Positions 11,460-23,053 of a stretch of DNA of 64,000 bases are shown one piece after another (the first letter of the stretch is position 1; each line of letters begins with the position of its first letter). A program made the position numbers and the translations under genes. The notes beneath the pieces were generated by a model. It made no database searches. It was not told the DNA's origin and worked only from the letters and a program-made list of their open reading frames with translations. Source of the stretch: Schistocerca nitens (lineage: Eukaryota; Arthropoda; Insecta; Orthoptera; Acrididae); contig NC_064614.1 in assembly GCF_023898315.1 (NCBI RefSeq), forward strand, positions 498,372,109-498,436,108. Direction: 5' to 3'.

Positions 11460-12236
11460 AATACGACGGGTTTGTAACTGTTCTAATGTCTCTGTGGCTC
11501 TTAATACAGCCTGACGTTCTGCATCCAAGTTCCGGCGGACACGAGACTGCTCTGAGGTTTATTGGAATCGAGCAACTTACGCAACTTCAGCTCTCTTAGA
11601 ACTATGCGCTAAATCAGACTTACGTTAGCGAGCTTTATAGTAATAGTTTTAAATGTGGTTCTCGGGCTTAACGACCAAAACACTCCAGCTATGGTATGTG
11701 GAGTAAGTACTCAATATCATAAACCAAGCGCACAATAACATTGTATTTGCACTGCCACAGAATAATCTATAGACGCTAAGAATCGCCGACCACCGCGCCA
11801 TCGCCGTCTGCAGGCCACTCATGTATACATATTTTAAAATGTTAATAATACTCAAAAAGATACAACTTTCTAAGGTAACCTACGGTCTTCCTCAGGGTTC
11901 AAACTATCTCCATACCACATACCATCGGAATCTGTTTAACAGAACGTGAAAACGAAACGGAGTGGGCTACTTTCGCAATTAATAATACTGGTGTTGTATG
12001 GAAGTATGGGCTAAACACATTGAGAACTGAATAAGCATTTATTGATTACGTTGAATCATATTATGTAGAACATATCAATCAAAAATCATTTTCCAAACAT
12101 GATAAAAATTCAAAAGTGAAAGACTAACTAGTTTTTTCAAAGAGTACATATTTTTCTTTAATTCGCGTAATATTCTTCAAATCAATAAATATCTTGTACT
12201 ATGCACTTTGTGAAGTAGTTTGTCTTCTTCATCAGC
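11460..12236. other. No gene recognised
   Basis: Nothing supportable in either strand beyond short chance frames. Confidence 0.5.
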
Positions 12237-12246
12237 GTTCAAGCTG

Positions 12247-12444
12247 GCTAAATGGTTCAAATGGCTCTGAGCACTACGGGACTCAAAATCAGAGGTCATC
12301 AGTGCCCTAGAACTTAGAACTACTTAAACCTAACTAACCTAAGGACATCACACACAGCCATGCCCGAGGCAGGATTCGAACCGTAGCGGCCGCGCGCGGT
12401 TCCAGACTGAAGCGCCTAGAACCGCTCGGCCACACCGGGCGGCT
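12247..12444 (-). repeat. tRNA-Leu-like SINE (main family), minus strand
   Basis: The reverse complement begins with a ggccgagcggttctaggcgc-type tRNA head, carries a partial box B (ggttcgaatcctgcc), continues through ggttagttaggtttaagtag and ends gagccatttgaaccattt. Flanked by gttcaagctg (12237-12246 and 12445-12454), a 10-bp target duplication. In this copy the sequence around box B has lost a few bases (gattcgaaccgtagcgg). Confidence 0.92.
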
Positions 12445-12699
12445 GTTCAAGCTGTCTCACGCCAAATTTCATGGATAGGCTATAGGCTCAGTGGTTTAGC
12501 CGTGAAAACGCAAGAAAAAATTACTTTCGCATTTCTAGTATCAGAGTGGAAGTATGAATTGGTATGGATTAAACACGTATAAGCATTGTATTCTACTGTT
12601 ACCCTCGGCTGCACTCGCGTATCAGTAAAATGAAACGAAATGTGGATTTGACTTTATTGACCGGGAGTTTCCGCCTGGAATATTAGGGAGTTTGGTGCA

Positions 12700-12870
12700 T
12701 GCTTTTTAGCTGAGGCTAATTCTGTTGATGATGATAAAATGATGATGATGACAACGCACACATCCAGACGCGAGCAGAAGTAACCGACCCGCGCAGTAAT
12801 TGAAATCGGTAACCTATGATCGTGAAACAGCAACGCTAATCCCATGACTCGAGCTGTTCTCGCAAATTTG
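12700..12870 (-). repeat. Probable old tRNA-related SINE, minus strand
   Basis: The gatgatgat-rich core, the acaacgcacacatccagac segment and the terminal aacgctaatcccatgactcgag resemble, in reverse complement, a tRNA-like head (ctcgagtcatgggattagcg) and body. Divergence is high and no target duplication was found. Confidence 0.4.
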
Positions 12871-12899
12871 AACACAACTGTAACGCTTAACACCGATCT

Positions 12900-14070
12900 T
12901 TTAGAATCAACTTTATTTAATCCAATTCTTGCTGCACTGGAAACTCCGTATGAGGGGGAAGAATAAAAAAAAGTATTTCAGTCATCTTATAAGATGACAC
13001 AGTGGGTAATTCCACTTTAGCATGGAAATTTGGAAGCTGATATTCTGAGTTACATACTGAAACTAATGTAAGGCGTTAATTTCTCAGTTGTCAGCAACAG
13101 AGTTTAAGAAAAATACAGATAAGGTTCACAGAATGAGACTCAAATTCATTAATTCACTTCACACAAACAGACCCAAAAGCAACAGTTCAGCTGTAGGTGA
13201 CCTGACTTCTGCAGCTGTAGGTGCCACCACATATGTATATAATTCTACTTTAAAACAATCGCAAAAATCACTGACTATCAAACAAAGCATTTCTAATCAG
13301 AGTATGGTGTAGCTTCTTGCTGGGGAGTCTCACTTCATTATGTATTTTTTTTATAGTACTTGATGAGTACAGCTTTTCTTCAGTTGATGAATGTGATTAT
13401 CAAGGGGAGGTCTGTTTGAAACATGTTTATTCAGTTGAAGGAAAACATCATTTCTAATATCCTGCAAACTGAAGGTAACGAATTTTTAAAAGGGCTTTTT
13501 CACATTATAAATGGACATTTGTCTAATACTTTCTGGCCCATTTTGCACATATAAACACGATAATTGGATATGATAGATGAGCCACCTCTTTCTTTCTGTT
13601 CAAGATACCGGGACTAGAAATTTTAAAACATGATGAAATTGGCCAAATGTGGCACTTCAGTTTTTTGTTTAGTTTCCTAGCCAAGTACAAGTGTAAGAAA
13701 CTGGATGAGGAATGAATCATAGCCATAATTTACTACAAAGGCAGAGCAATCAGCACTGGTAGATGTACCAATCTGAATAGGTACCAACAATCTGTTGGAA
13801 GCAGCTTCAGACGTCCGGATTGATATTCTACTCCACCCACGACTTATAACATCATTAAAAAAACACTTCCAGCAGGTCTTGAGTAAGTTCATATGCCAGT
13901 ACGAAAGTTCTTCATGGTGTAAATCTGCTCCTGACACTGCCATACACCACTAAAGATGAATGTAGATTGTTAATTACATCAGTAAAATATGTTCTTGTTG
14001 AGTGAACGAGTTAAATTCCCTCAGGACATCCTTCTAACCTAGGCAGGTGACTTAGATGTTGGTTTCAGAG
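12900..14070. other. No gene recognised
   Basis: AT-rich sequence. Open frames of up to 88 codons show no domain signature. Confidence 0.5.
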
Positions 14071-15417
14071 TAATGAGAGTAGTAGGGTAAAGAGAGTTGC
14101 ACTGTTTCCAAATTTATTCAAGATGTCGGCAATAGATGTGAGAATGTTGCAATGACGCCATGGCAGGAAGTTCAAATTTTGGCAGGAAAATAGGTCAATT
14201 TGGCTACCTCCACTAACCTAACCCCCTCCCATCCCCCCTACCCCCCTCCCCTCACCTACCCAAGAAAATGACAGTGTGATTTTGGTGGCAAAAACGTCAC
14301 TTGGGCTACCTCTACTAACCTAAGAAAGTGGTGGGAAAATTTTGGCAGTAAAATAGGTCAGTTGGGCTACCTCAACTATCCTGAGTCATCTGACCACCAG
14401 CTTTTCCTTGGAATTGGCGGGAAAAGGACTCAGTCTATGCTTGGCTGCTGGATAGGACTGGTCTTTATTTTGCATGCATTGTTTATTTAAACAATTTGAA
14501 TTGTTATAGGCAGTAGCTCCATCCACGTTGTTCACCATGAGGTCTGGAATCTAACTGACCTAGTACACAGTACCACCACCAGAGGGCAGGGTCATCCTTC
14601 CCACTCTCCCCTAATCCAAAATCGTGATCTGGGGAAAAATCGAGGGAAAAGGACTCAGTCTGAGTCCGGCTGCTGGAGAGGAAGGAGTGTACTTTATTTA
14701 TTTTCAGTAGGAAGCTGGAACAATTTATTTAGAGGGTAGATTTCACATAGTGTATTTATTACGCTGATACAAAACCTCGCCCTGATGTGCCTGGGGTCAC
14801 AAATGAACAGCCTGCAAACAGACCTGCAAGCTGTTCGTAAACTACCGAAATAATGCAGTGCACTGATCTCACAAGTCATCTGCCCTGCACACACTGGTCT
14901 GATGCGTGAGCAGAGCACCCTCAGCGAACTCAGGTCACTCTCCGAACTGTTGTACAAAGGCTGGGTCGGTTCCCCTCGGCACAAAGGCGTCACTGTTTCT
15001 GGCCCTGACCTGCTTGCTTTCTACACCCATTTCTAGACTCTTGGATTACAAGAACACATATATTTTCATATGGTTAGCCAGAATATTATACCATTGACGC
15101 GATACTTCTCGTTATCAAGCACAAAGCAATATCGCTTGCATAGCAATATCGCTTGCACAGTACAATTTCGAAGATATAGACTGGAAACCATGTGAAAATA
15201 CATGTGTTTTTGTGTTCCTAGAGTCTGAAGATAGGTGCAGAGAGCAAGCAAGCAGATCGAGTCAGAAACAGTAACCCCTTTGTGCCGAGGGAACCAACCT
15301 GGCCTTTGTGCAACAGTTTGGAGAGTGATATCGGTCCGCTGAGGGTTCTCTGGTCATGCATCAGGCCAGTGTGTGTGTGGACGGGCGGGGGGGGGGGGGT
15401 CAGATGACTTGTGACTG

Positions 15418-17130
15418 TCGGCTGTGGTGGATGACCGCCCGATCTCACTGCTGTGAAGGGTATATAAGGTGCTTGTGCTTATGCTATCTGTCTTCGTGGT
15501 ATATGTACAGGTGTCTGGTGGTCGATAGCTATATGCAGGATGTAGAAGTGTCGATTTCGTATGGTGCAGGATACGAATTGTGTGTTTACTACATCAATAT
15601 GGCATGTGGTGATATAGCCAGGTTTGAGAGTAGCTTCATGCTGAAATATTCAAGCTTTCCTCGACAGTAGCAGAGCGGTGTAACTGAGGAAGTGTATTTC
15701 CGTATTTCATGAGGTGTAGACTGGTTTTGCAAGGTTTAACTGTCAGGGTGGTATGCTCGTCTGTGCAAAATAGTTTTCGACTGGAAGTCTTGTCTGCAGA
15801 AAGAAAATGGCATACAGTGCTCGCACAGAGGCGGGTAAATTCAGTAAGAGCCAATCATAATGCTCCATTCGTTTACAAGACATCCTTTGAGCTTGGACAT
15901 AACAGCCAAGAGCCTCTACAGACTGGTTCAAAAAAGATGGGGGAAGCTATGTACGGAAAGTTCTGAGAGTAATATGTGTCTTCTTTGTTAAAGTGTTCAA
16001 AGACAAGTTGGAGCAGACCACCCATCTCTGGCATGATGCTGCCCCTCATCCACCATGGCGGCATTAGGACTTCTCCAGATCAGCAGCTGTAGGACACCAA
16101 AAATTCCAGCCTTGTTTCACTTCCGAAGGACAGTGCTCCGAATTCTGTTTGCATAATTGTTCTGATTTTCCCATCTGTGCTTACACAGTTCTCTCTTCCC
16201 TAACAACAAGAATGCTCTCATGATTAACGGTGTTTTCGCAACCATGCACAGACATTGTGAAGGCTTTTAGCGGTTAGAACATGAGCTAACATTTACTGTT
16301 TCTGAGATGTATGTTGAAAGCAGGACGTTACGATTTTTGGGAATGGTAACACGTGACTGACGAGCTGTCCTATTAGGTTCGCAAGGAAGAATGCATCCTG
16401 TGCTATTCTGGGATATTTTTGCAAACAGTTTATGAAAGCAATGCAAAAGATTTCCATAGCGTGTCCAAAGGGAGAACTGGCTGCTATTTACATAAAAATG
16501 GGACGTCAGTATAACAATGACAACCTTTTAGCTGAACTTCCAAGGGTGAGTCGCTAGGCAAACGTCTCGCTGGACCTGCAGGTACAAATGCTATGTGTCA
16601 CCGCGCCACCAATGGTAAACACGTGCACAGCCAGACGTGTCTTGCATGTGGGACCTGTGCGCGCGCCACCCCAGCGTGCAAGCTTTGGATCTCTGTAGGC
16701 AACAGTTCGCTGATAAGTCATGGTTGAATTTCTTAACGACTGTTCGAAAGTGTTTTTACATGCAAGTAGTATTTGTGCACTGCACTATTTTTGGCTGTTT
16801 AAGGGTTCTGAGTGTGTTTCTACAGCATTATACATGTATTATTTTTTTACGGTTTTATGCATAGTGAATGTGTCTGCGCAATGCATTATTTCGACGGTTT
16901 ACAATTAGCGAGCATGTTTGCACAGCGTTTTAAATCCGTTATTTAGACAATTTACGAGTTGTTTCCGTGTCTATACATAAGTGTACTGCATTATTTCGGT
17001 AGTTTACGAGTAGTTTGCAGGCCAGTAGGCTGTGGAATGCGTTATATCGACAGTTTACAATTAGTGAACGTGTTTTCAGAGCATTTACATGCGTTATTTT
17101 GACAATTTACGAATTTTTTGCTTGTCTATA
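15418..17130. other. Unpaired 1.7-kb segment in the right arm of FB1
   Basis: This segment breaks the right arm of the long inverted repeat. It begins near a TATA-like tatataagg (15461-15469) and holds open frames of up to 104 codons without known motifs. Its right end (16883-17190) contains two copies of a 155-bp repeat. It is either an insertion into the arm or the element's own unique region. Confidence 0.5.
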
Positions 17131-17190
17131 GATCAGTTTACTGCATTATTTCGGTAGTTTACGAACAGTTTGCAGGTCTGTATGCTGTGT
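16883..17190. repeat. Two 155-bp direct repeats next to the right arm of FB1
   Basis: The words tttacaattag (about 16898 and 17054), acaatttacga (about 16948 and 17102) and tgcattatttcggtagtttacga (16987 and 17142, a few bases apart from the 155-bp register) recur with a period of 155-156 bp. The second copy overlaps the start of the arm. Subterminal repeats of this kind often bind transposases; here that is only a possibility. Confidence 0.75.
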
Positions 17191-18015
17191 ATTGTGACCC
17201 AGGCATGTCAGGGCGAGTGTGTAGTATCAGCATAATAAAGAAACTATGTGAAGTCCACCCCTTGAATAAATTGTTCCAGCTTCCCATTGAAATTTAAAGT
17301 CCAGCATCTGGACACATACTGAGTCCTTTTCCCTCCACTTTTTCCCCAGACAGTCATCTTGGATTAGTGGAGAGGGGGAGGGACGACAGACAGCACCCTC
17401 TGGTGGCGGTACTGTGTACTAGGTCAGTTGGATTTTGGACCTCATAGTGAACACACTGGATGGAGCTACTGCCTATGACAACTCATATTGTTTAAATAAG
17501 AAATTCATGCAAAATAAAGACTTACATCTCTCCTATCCAGCAGCCCAGCACAGACTAAGTCCGTTTTTCGCCAGTTCCAAGGAAGAAGTGGTGGTTGGAT
17601 GAATTATGTTAGTTGAGGTATCCCAATTGATTTATTTTCCCACCAAAGTTTTCCCAGCGTTTTTTATGGTTAGTGGAGGTAGCCCAAGTGACCTTTTTTC
17701 CCGCCAAAATTTTCCCACTATTTTCATGGGGAGGTTACGTGAAGGGGAAGGGTGGAGAGGACGTTAGGTTAGTCGAAATGGCCCAATTGACATATTTTCC
17801 CGCCAAATTTTGAACTTCCCACTGTGACATCATTGTGATGTAGCTTCATCTATCGTCGCCATTTTGGATCCACCAGCTTGAATAAATTTGGTTATAATGC
17901 AATGTGAGGTCGCACTCTCTTTGCCCTACTACTAATGATGTCACGCCCTGTCTATGTTATCTATATAAGACAACAAGTGTCTGGTACAGTTGTTAGATTG
18001 GTTACTTCTGCTACA

Positions 18016-18990
18016 ATGGCAAGTTATCAAGATTTAAGTGAGTTTGAACGTGATGTTATAGTCAGCACACGAGCGATGGTACACAGCATCTCCGAGGTAG
18101 TGACGAAGTGGGGATTTTCCCATATGACCATTTCACGAGTGTACTGTGAATATCAGTAATCTGGTAAAACATGAATCTCCCACGTCCCTGTGGCAGAAAA
18201 GATCCTGCAAGAATGGGACCAATGACGACTGAAGAGAAACGTTCCACATAACAGTAGCGCAAATTCCTGCAGATTTCAATGCTGGGCCATCAACTAATAT
18301 CAGTGTGCAAACCATTCAATGAAACTTTTGATGACCACGACACAAAGCTTTATGCCTTGCCTGGGCGAGGGACACGGGGCAGTTGCTGTCTAGTCGAACG
18401 AGTCTCGTTTCATATTGTATTGGGTGGATGGACGTGTAAAGGTACGGAGATATCCTCATGAACCTATGGACCCTGCAAGTCAGGAGGGGACTGTTCAAGC
18501 TGGTGGAGGCACTGCAATGGTGTGGGGCGTGTGCAGTTGGAGTGATATGGGGCCCTGATTTGTCTAGATACAACTCTGATAGGTGACATGTATGTAAGCA
18601 TTCTGTTTGATCACCTGCATCGATGCATGTCCATTGTGCATTCCGACAGACTTGGGCAATTCCAGCAGGACAATGCGACACCCCACACGTCCAGAATTGC
18701 TACAGTGTGGCTCCAGGAACACTCTTCTGCATTTAATAGCTTCCGCTGGCCACTGAACGCTCCAGGCATGAACATTAGTGAGCATATCTGGGATGCTTTG
18801 CAATGTGCTGTTCAGAAGAGATCTCCACACCCTCGTACTCCTACGGATTTATGGAGAGCCCTGCAGGATTCATGGTGTCGATTCCCTCCAGCACTATTTA
18901 GGTATTATTCGAGTCCATGCCATATTGTGTTGCGGCACTTCTGTGTTTTCGCTGGGGCGCTATACGACATTAGGCAGGCACACCAGTGTC
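18016..18990 (+). pseudogene. Tc1/IS630-like transposase remnant (family D)
   Basis: The frame opens with MASYQDLSEFERDVIV and a helix-turn-helix part (ISEVVTKWGFSHMTISRVY), then breaks. Later pieces are SNESRFILYWVDGRVKVRR near 18390, a block near 18500 resembling GGGTAMVWGVCSW, QQDNATPHTSRIATVWLQEHSS (about 18660-18730) and an EHIWDALQ segment near 18780. The order matches a Tc1-family DDE transposase; the catalytic parts lie in different frames. The element ends are not defined; it begins directly after FB1. Confidence 0.8.
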
Positions 18991-19019
18991 TTCGGCTCTT
19001 CAGTGTATAACATTAGTAT

Positions 19020-19715
19020 CGATAAAGAGTTTACTGGCCACACACAATTGCTATATTTGTAGACTATATTGTGGTAATTGTAATGCTTTATTCTTTGATA
19101 GGAATACCAGTTTGATTGCTGATTATGGTAACTATACCAGCTTAATCTAAGACGTATGAGCCACGATTATTACTCAGTATCCTTAAGAGCCTCGACCAGT
19201 GTTAACTTACGCCAGCAACATTTTGTAGCCCTTAGCGAAGGGAAATTCCTGCTATTGTCTTTGTAAAAAAATTGTTATAAAAATGCAAACATAACAACAA
19301 CAACAATAGCAACAACAAGAATAACAGTTCTAGAACTGCATATATCTTTGACATATATATTGTTCGAGGAACAGATATTAAACTTCGTTCTGCCCCTTAT
19401 CATCCTCCTCGTCTAGAGGAAATTTATATGACATAGAATCACACTTGAAGGAAACAAGCTGTTTGCCAGAAACAGATGAGACAAAGTTGCTCATTACCAC
19501 AAAATTACACTGGCTGGTGCCACTGGAGCAACTGAAATTGAGAAGGATGCAAATGGAAGAAGCAGCTTTGATAATGAGCTTCCTTCATGCAAAGATAAAC
19601 AACGAAAATAAGGCGCAAGAGGAAGAAAATGGAAGCAGTTTTACTATGTATACTGCGCTTTAAACTTTGGTACCAAAAGCGAACAGTTGTTTTGTTTGTT
19701 TTCAAAAATAAAACA
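19020..19715. other. No gene recognised; short (AAC)n tract
   Basis: An acaacaacaacaatagcaac tract lies near 19.29 kb. A 72-codon + frame at 19445-19663 has a glutamate-rich end. It adjoins the Harbinger remnant and might derive from it, but it lies on the opposite strand. Confidence 0.4.
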
Positions 19716-19717
19716 GT

Positions 19718-20290
19718 TCAAAATCCTACATTTTGTATTAAAGCTGCAATGTGTTGTCTTTTTTCATGTCCTCTCCTAAGAATTTCCCTCTCAGTTACTG
19801 GAAACGAATTTCTTCGTGTTCCATCTACTGACCAAGGCCAGCAAGCCTCAACGTCAGTGCACTGTTCCTTTACATTGCATGTACCCGGCACATTTGCACA
19901 AGAGTACCACTTTCTGTTGATATATTCGTAGCCGTACTGCATAGGTTTCGGAATTCGCACGTGCGTACAGTCTGCTACAACAACAGCACTTGGAAATTCA
20001 CATTTTTCTAGTCACTCGGTGCTTGCCACTATCACATCATGTGGTGACGTCGGGAATTTGATCCACGAGTCAGCATTTTCTGTTATCTTTTTAGAAACAC
20101 TACTCATTGTGGTTTGATGACTCCCCATTTCTTCTTCTTTGTCAGACTGGAATCTTGGATCAGCTACATACCGAAGGAAAATCTTCATCCTCATTTCTGA
20201 CAATAGTGCTCCATCTCTTCGTTGTCCTGTGTCTGGCGGAAAAAGATTCGCAATCTTTTTAAAATTTTCTTCATGGAAACGAGATAGAGT
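19718..20290 (-). pseudogene. PIF/Harbinger-type transposase (DDE_Tnp_4) fragment
   Basis: On the minus strand, IANLFPPDTGQRRDGALLSE and then RMKIFLRYVADPRFQ match the start of a Harbinger nuclease. SHQTTMSSVSKKI and WIKFPTSP follow, then ADCTHVRIPKP (usually DGTH), YGYEYINRK and EACWPWSVDGTR. One frame runs from 20203 to 19718 with a TGA at 20014-20012. Part of the N-terminus lies in another frame above 20203, and the C-terminal third with the last acidic residue is absent. Catalytic motifs are altered, so this is a dead nuclear transposase gene. Confidence 0.8.
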
Positions 20291-20445
20291 TTTATATTAC
20301 ACCGACGTGGTTTGTTGCATTTTCGCGGCGTACTTATGCTGCTAGTTGAGTCATGTTTACACCTGACAGACATGACTCTACTGCAGTCCACTCTTCACAT
20401 TTTAGAAGCTATTGTTTTAGAAGCTATTAGTTTAGAAGCTAAACG

Positions 20446-20722
20446 ATAATTAATTGAAACCCTCAACTGCCGGCAGGTGTTGTTGATATACCTCAACAGC
20501 GACAGCTGAAAATGTGTGCCCCGACCGGGACTCAAACCCCGGATCTGCTGCTTACATGGCAGACGCTCTATCCATCTGAGCCACCGAGGACACAGATGAG
20601 TAATGCGACTGCAGGGACTTATCCCTTGCACGATTCCCGTGAGTTCCACATTCCCAACTGTCCACAATCTACATACGTAATGTACCTGTCGGCAGCTGAG
20701 GGTTTCAATTAATTATCATTTA
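20446..20722 (-). repeat. Element with 35-bp terminal inverted repeats carrying a tRNA-like sequence
   Basis: gataattaattgaaaccctc at the left end (from about 20448) is repeated in reverse complement at the right end (to about 20721), and the match extends over about 35 bp with few differences. Inside, the minus strand reads as a tRNA: a ggctcagatggatagagc D arm, an anticodon arm with loop catgtaa, and a gggtttgagtcccgg T arm (about 20595-20517). The loop suggests a tRNA-Thr(UGU)-type ancestor. The acceptor pairing is imperfect, so I call it a tRNA-derived repeat and not a gene. Confidence 0.65.
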
Positions 20723-21005
20723 TTCTAGAGAAGCTGCACGGTCATCAGTGGTACCTGTTCTTTCGAGAACAGTTACTGTCTTCATATATATTTTAGAAGC
20801 TATTAAATCAGAGTTTCTGTTTATTCAAATAGTTAACCTAATGCCGAAGCCAGAGCTCAGGACAAAGGAAAAGCTTCTTTCTCCGTTTTGTCTCCCCACT
20901 TCAGAGCACTTGCTTCATATTTTATTGATAAATTCCGAAGCATACACTTCTAAATTCGTATGAAAAGTGTTTGCTTCACTTAATTCATAAGGCCCCTAGT
21001 CTCGG

Positions 21006-21371
21006 ATGTGCAGAAGATTCCAGTGTGGTCAGACAAGTCTGAATGACGAACAAAGAAGTGTCAGACCATCACTCTGTGAGCAAATGGGAATCACAAGAGA
21101 AATGGAGGCTCTGGTTCTCGAACACCGGTGTATCACAACCGAGACGATAGTGAAAGAAGTGAAAATAAGTCGGGGATCAGTTTTCAACACTTTGCACGAC
21201 GTTTTCGAAAAGATAAATTTCGCCATCCGCTGGGTTACGCGTTTGCTCGCATCTGTTCAAAAACCCGCTAAAGGGAGACAGCAAAAAATGCTGCAACTGT
21301 GTCAGACCAATCCAGACGACTACGGCGTCCATTTTAATTGCCCTTCATGGTCTTCCACTATACGCTATTGA
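21006..21371 (+). pseudogene. mariner-type transposase N-terminal fragment
   Basis: The 121-codon frame contains GQTSLNDEQRSVRPSL, ISRGSVFNTLHDVF and RWVTRLLASVQKPAKGRQQ, which match in order the second helix-turn-helix region and linker of mariner transposases. NPDDYGVHF follows near the point where the catalytic domain should begin. The frame then stops, a few bases before a SINE at 21388. I could not follow the catalytic domain convincingly beyond it. A full mariner transposase has about 345 residues. Confidence 0.75.
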
Positions 21372-21387
21372 GGTGTTGTAGCTCTTC

Positions 21388-21590
21388 AAAAAAAATGGTT
21401 CAAATGGCTCTGAGCACTATGGGACTCAACTGCTGTGGTCATCAGTCCCCTAGAACTTAGAACTACTTAAACCTAACTAACCTAAGGACATCACACACAT
21501 CCATGCCCGAGGCAGGATTCGAACCTGCGACCGTAGCAGTCGCACGGTTCCGGACTGCGTGCCTAGAATCGCGAGACCACCGCGGCCGGC
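21388..21590 (-). repeat. tRNA-Leu-like SINE (main family), minus strand
   Basis: Complete copy with tRNA head, box B and tail. Target duplication tgtagctcttc at 21377-21387 and 21591-21601. Confidence 0.95.
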
Positions 21591-21920
21591 TGTAGCTCTT
21601 CGATAGACAGGATCAGCAATACGCTTTTCCTTTTCCAGCATAAAGTGACCACGACTTTCTTCCCGAAAACGTTTTGTGGGTTCAGAAGTTTCCATGCGAA
21701 GCCGATCCTATGGACTGCTTCTTCGGCGCGACGTTCACATACGGAACCCTCTTCCCCTCAAGTGCAGGAATGTGATCGATAAAATGGTCACATTCATTAG
21801 CTAGACTCATTTTGTGGGTCTTAGGGTCATCTGAAGGAAGTTTCAGCTCCCAACGAACTCAGGCAGTAGACAATTATTTCAGGTATCAGGATGTACAGGG
21901 TACGTAACTGTTCGTGAACT

Positions 21921-21975
21921 GCCGGCCATTGTGGCCGAGCGGTTCTAGGCGCTACGGTGCTCAGAGCCATTCTTT
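21921..21975 (+). repeat. 55-bp mini-SINE: head and tail only
   Basis: The first about 35 bases of the main SINE (gccggccattgtggccgagc and on to ggcgctacg) are joined directly to its last bases (tgctcagagccatt). The 12-bp target duplication tgttcgtgaact flanks it (21909-21920 and 21976-21987). Confidence 0.88.
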
Positions 21976-21999
21976 TGTTCGTGAACTCGAGGAAAGTGT

Positions 22000-22645
22000 C
22001 AATAATTTACTAAATTTTCTCCATTGGAACAGTCTGCACATTCTTTTTCTTTTTCTACGGCAGTAAACGAATTGCTGCATGTTCTGCACATTCGACAATA
22101 TTTACAGCTGCAGCCACCGTTTGTCACAAAAGACACAATGCCACAGCGATCTTCTCTCTCTGACGTCTGGACGATTACTGACTCAGAACGTGAAAGGGTG
22201 CAACAAAAGGTACGGCAAAGTATGAGGGACTGCAGAGTAGAGAATTGTACCGGCGTGTCGAAACCGTGTGAACGGCGTTCGTTTCCCGTCACGCGCTTTG
22301 CAGGCTTCGCGGGAGCACGCGGCAGGCAATTTCCGCAGCCGTCACCACGTCGGCGAGCTGCTGTCAGACGATTTGTTCAGCGTTCCGCTTGCGATCCGTC
22401 AACACACAAACTCAAATTGGTTTCGGAATGGTATAGAGGCCGGAGTTAATCGCTACGACGCCGACGCTCTGTATCGTCATCGGATGACGTTTTCGAACAG
22501 GGGTTCGTACTCCCGTTTTGTTCCTCAAAACATAGTCTGTGATCCCTTGAAGATTGTTGTTCTTTTACGGCAAGACAAGAGCGCCCATATGATAGTTTAT
22601 GACGGGACTGTGGGCGAGACCTGAAAGTATGGAGTATTTTTTTCA
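22000..22645. other. Two overlapping + frames, function not recognised
   Basis: Frames of 141 codons (22024-22449) and 118 codons (22268-22624) overlap in different frames. Neither shows a domain I know, and codon content gives no clear preference. Probably non-coding or a decayed element. Confidence 0.3.
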
Positions 22646-22652
22646 TTTCACA

Positions 22653-22877
22653 GTCCGCCCCCGGTAGCTGAGTGGTCAGCGCGACAGAATGTCAATCCTA
22701 AGGGGTTCGATTGGCTCGGAGATTTTCTCCGCTCAGGGCCTGGGTGTTGTGTTGTCCTAATTATCATCATTTCACCCCCATCGTCGCGCAAGCCGCCGAA
22801 GTGGCGTCAACTCGAAAGACTTGCACCAGGCGAACGATGTACCCCACGGGAGGTCCTAGTCACACATGTTATTTATT
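22653..22877 (+). repeat. tRNA-derived SINE (family 2)
   Basis: The head ccggtagctgagtggtcagc is tRNA-like, with a partly deleted box B (ggggttcgattgg). The body contains gtgttgtgttgtcc and the tail reads gggaggtcctagtcacac. Flanked by atttcaca at 22645-22652 and 22878-22885. Related minus-strand copies lie at about 29.0 and 47.1 kb. Confidence 0.9.
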
Positions 22878-23037
22878 ATTTCACAAGATGAACGACAACT
22901 TTTAGGTAGGCTTTAAAAACTTCGGTTTTGACATCGTAAAAAATCTGCGTAACGCCGACTTCAAATTATTTTCTTGCAAGAAAAACACGTGACTAACTAT
23001 ATTTTTTCCGTTCCCTGAGAACTAGGGATGGGTGTCG

Positions 23038-23053
23038 CCCCCCCCCCCCCCCC
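23038..23053. repeat. Poly-C tract
   Basis: Sixteen consecutive C, just upstream of the family B transposon end. Confidence 0.9.

Larger units (their letters stand above)
14078..17933. mobile_element. Foldback-type element with arms of about 1 kb (FB1)
   Basis: The outermost sequence agtagtaggg (14078) is matched in reverse complement at 17924-17933. Arm segment A (14078-14868) pairs with 17131-17933, and arm segment B (14869-15077) pairs with 15184-15417. A and B are continuous on the left, but on the right 1.7 kb (15418-17130) separates their partners. The 106-bp centre (15078-15183) contains a duplicated gcaatatcgcttgca. Shared arm words include tttcccgccaaaattttccc and aaactaccgaaataatgcag. 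Candidate flanking repeat: aatga at 14072-14076 and 17934-17938. No transposase was recognised. Class unknown; foldback or long-TIR element is an inference from structure. Confidence 0.7.

Noticed and set aside
12247..12444. tRNA-Leu-like sequences in the SINE copies as tRNA genes
   Set aside because: They lack a proper acceptor stem, are followed by a constant SINE body and are flanked by target duplications, so they are retroposed repeats.
21600..21740. Inverted continuation of the mariner transposase on the minus strand after the SINE
   Set aside because: Some short minus-strand peptides looked mariner-like, but the frames disagree and the match was not convincing.
22024..22624. Overlapping frames of 141 and 118 codons as genes
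   Set aside because: No domain, conflicting frames over the same bases and no sign of selection visible by eye.
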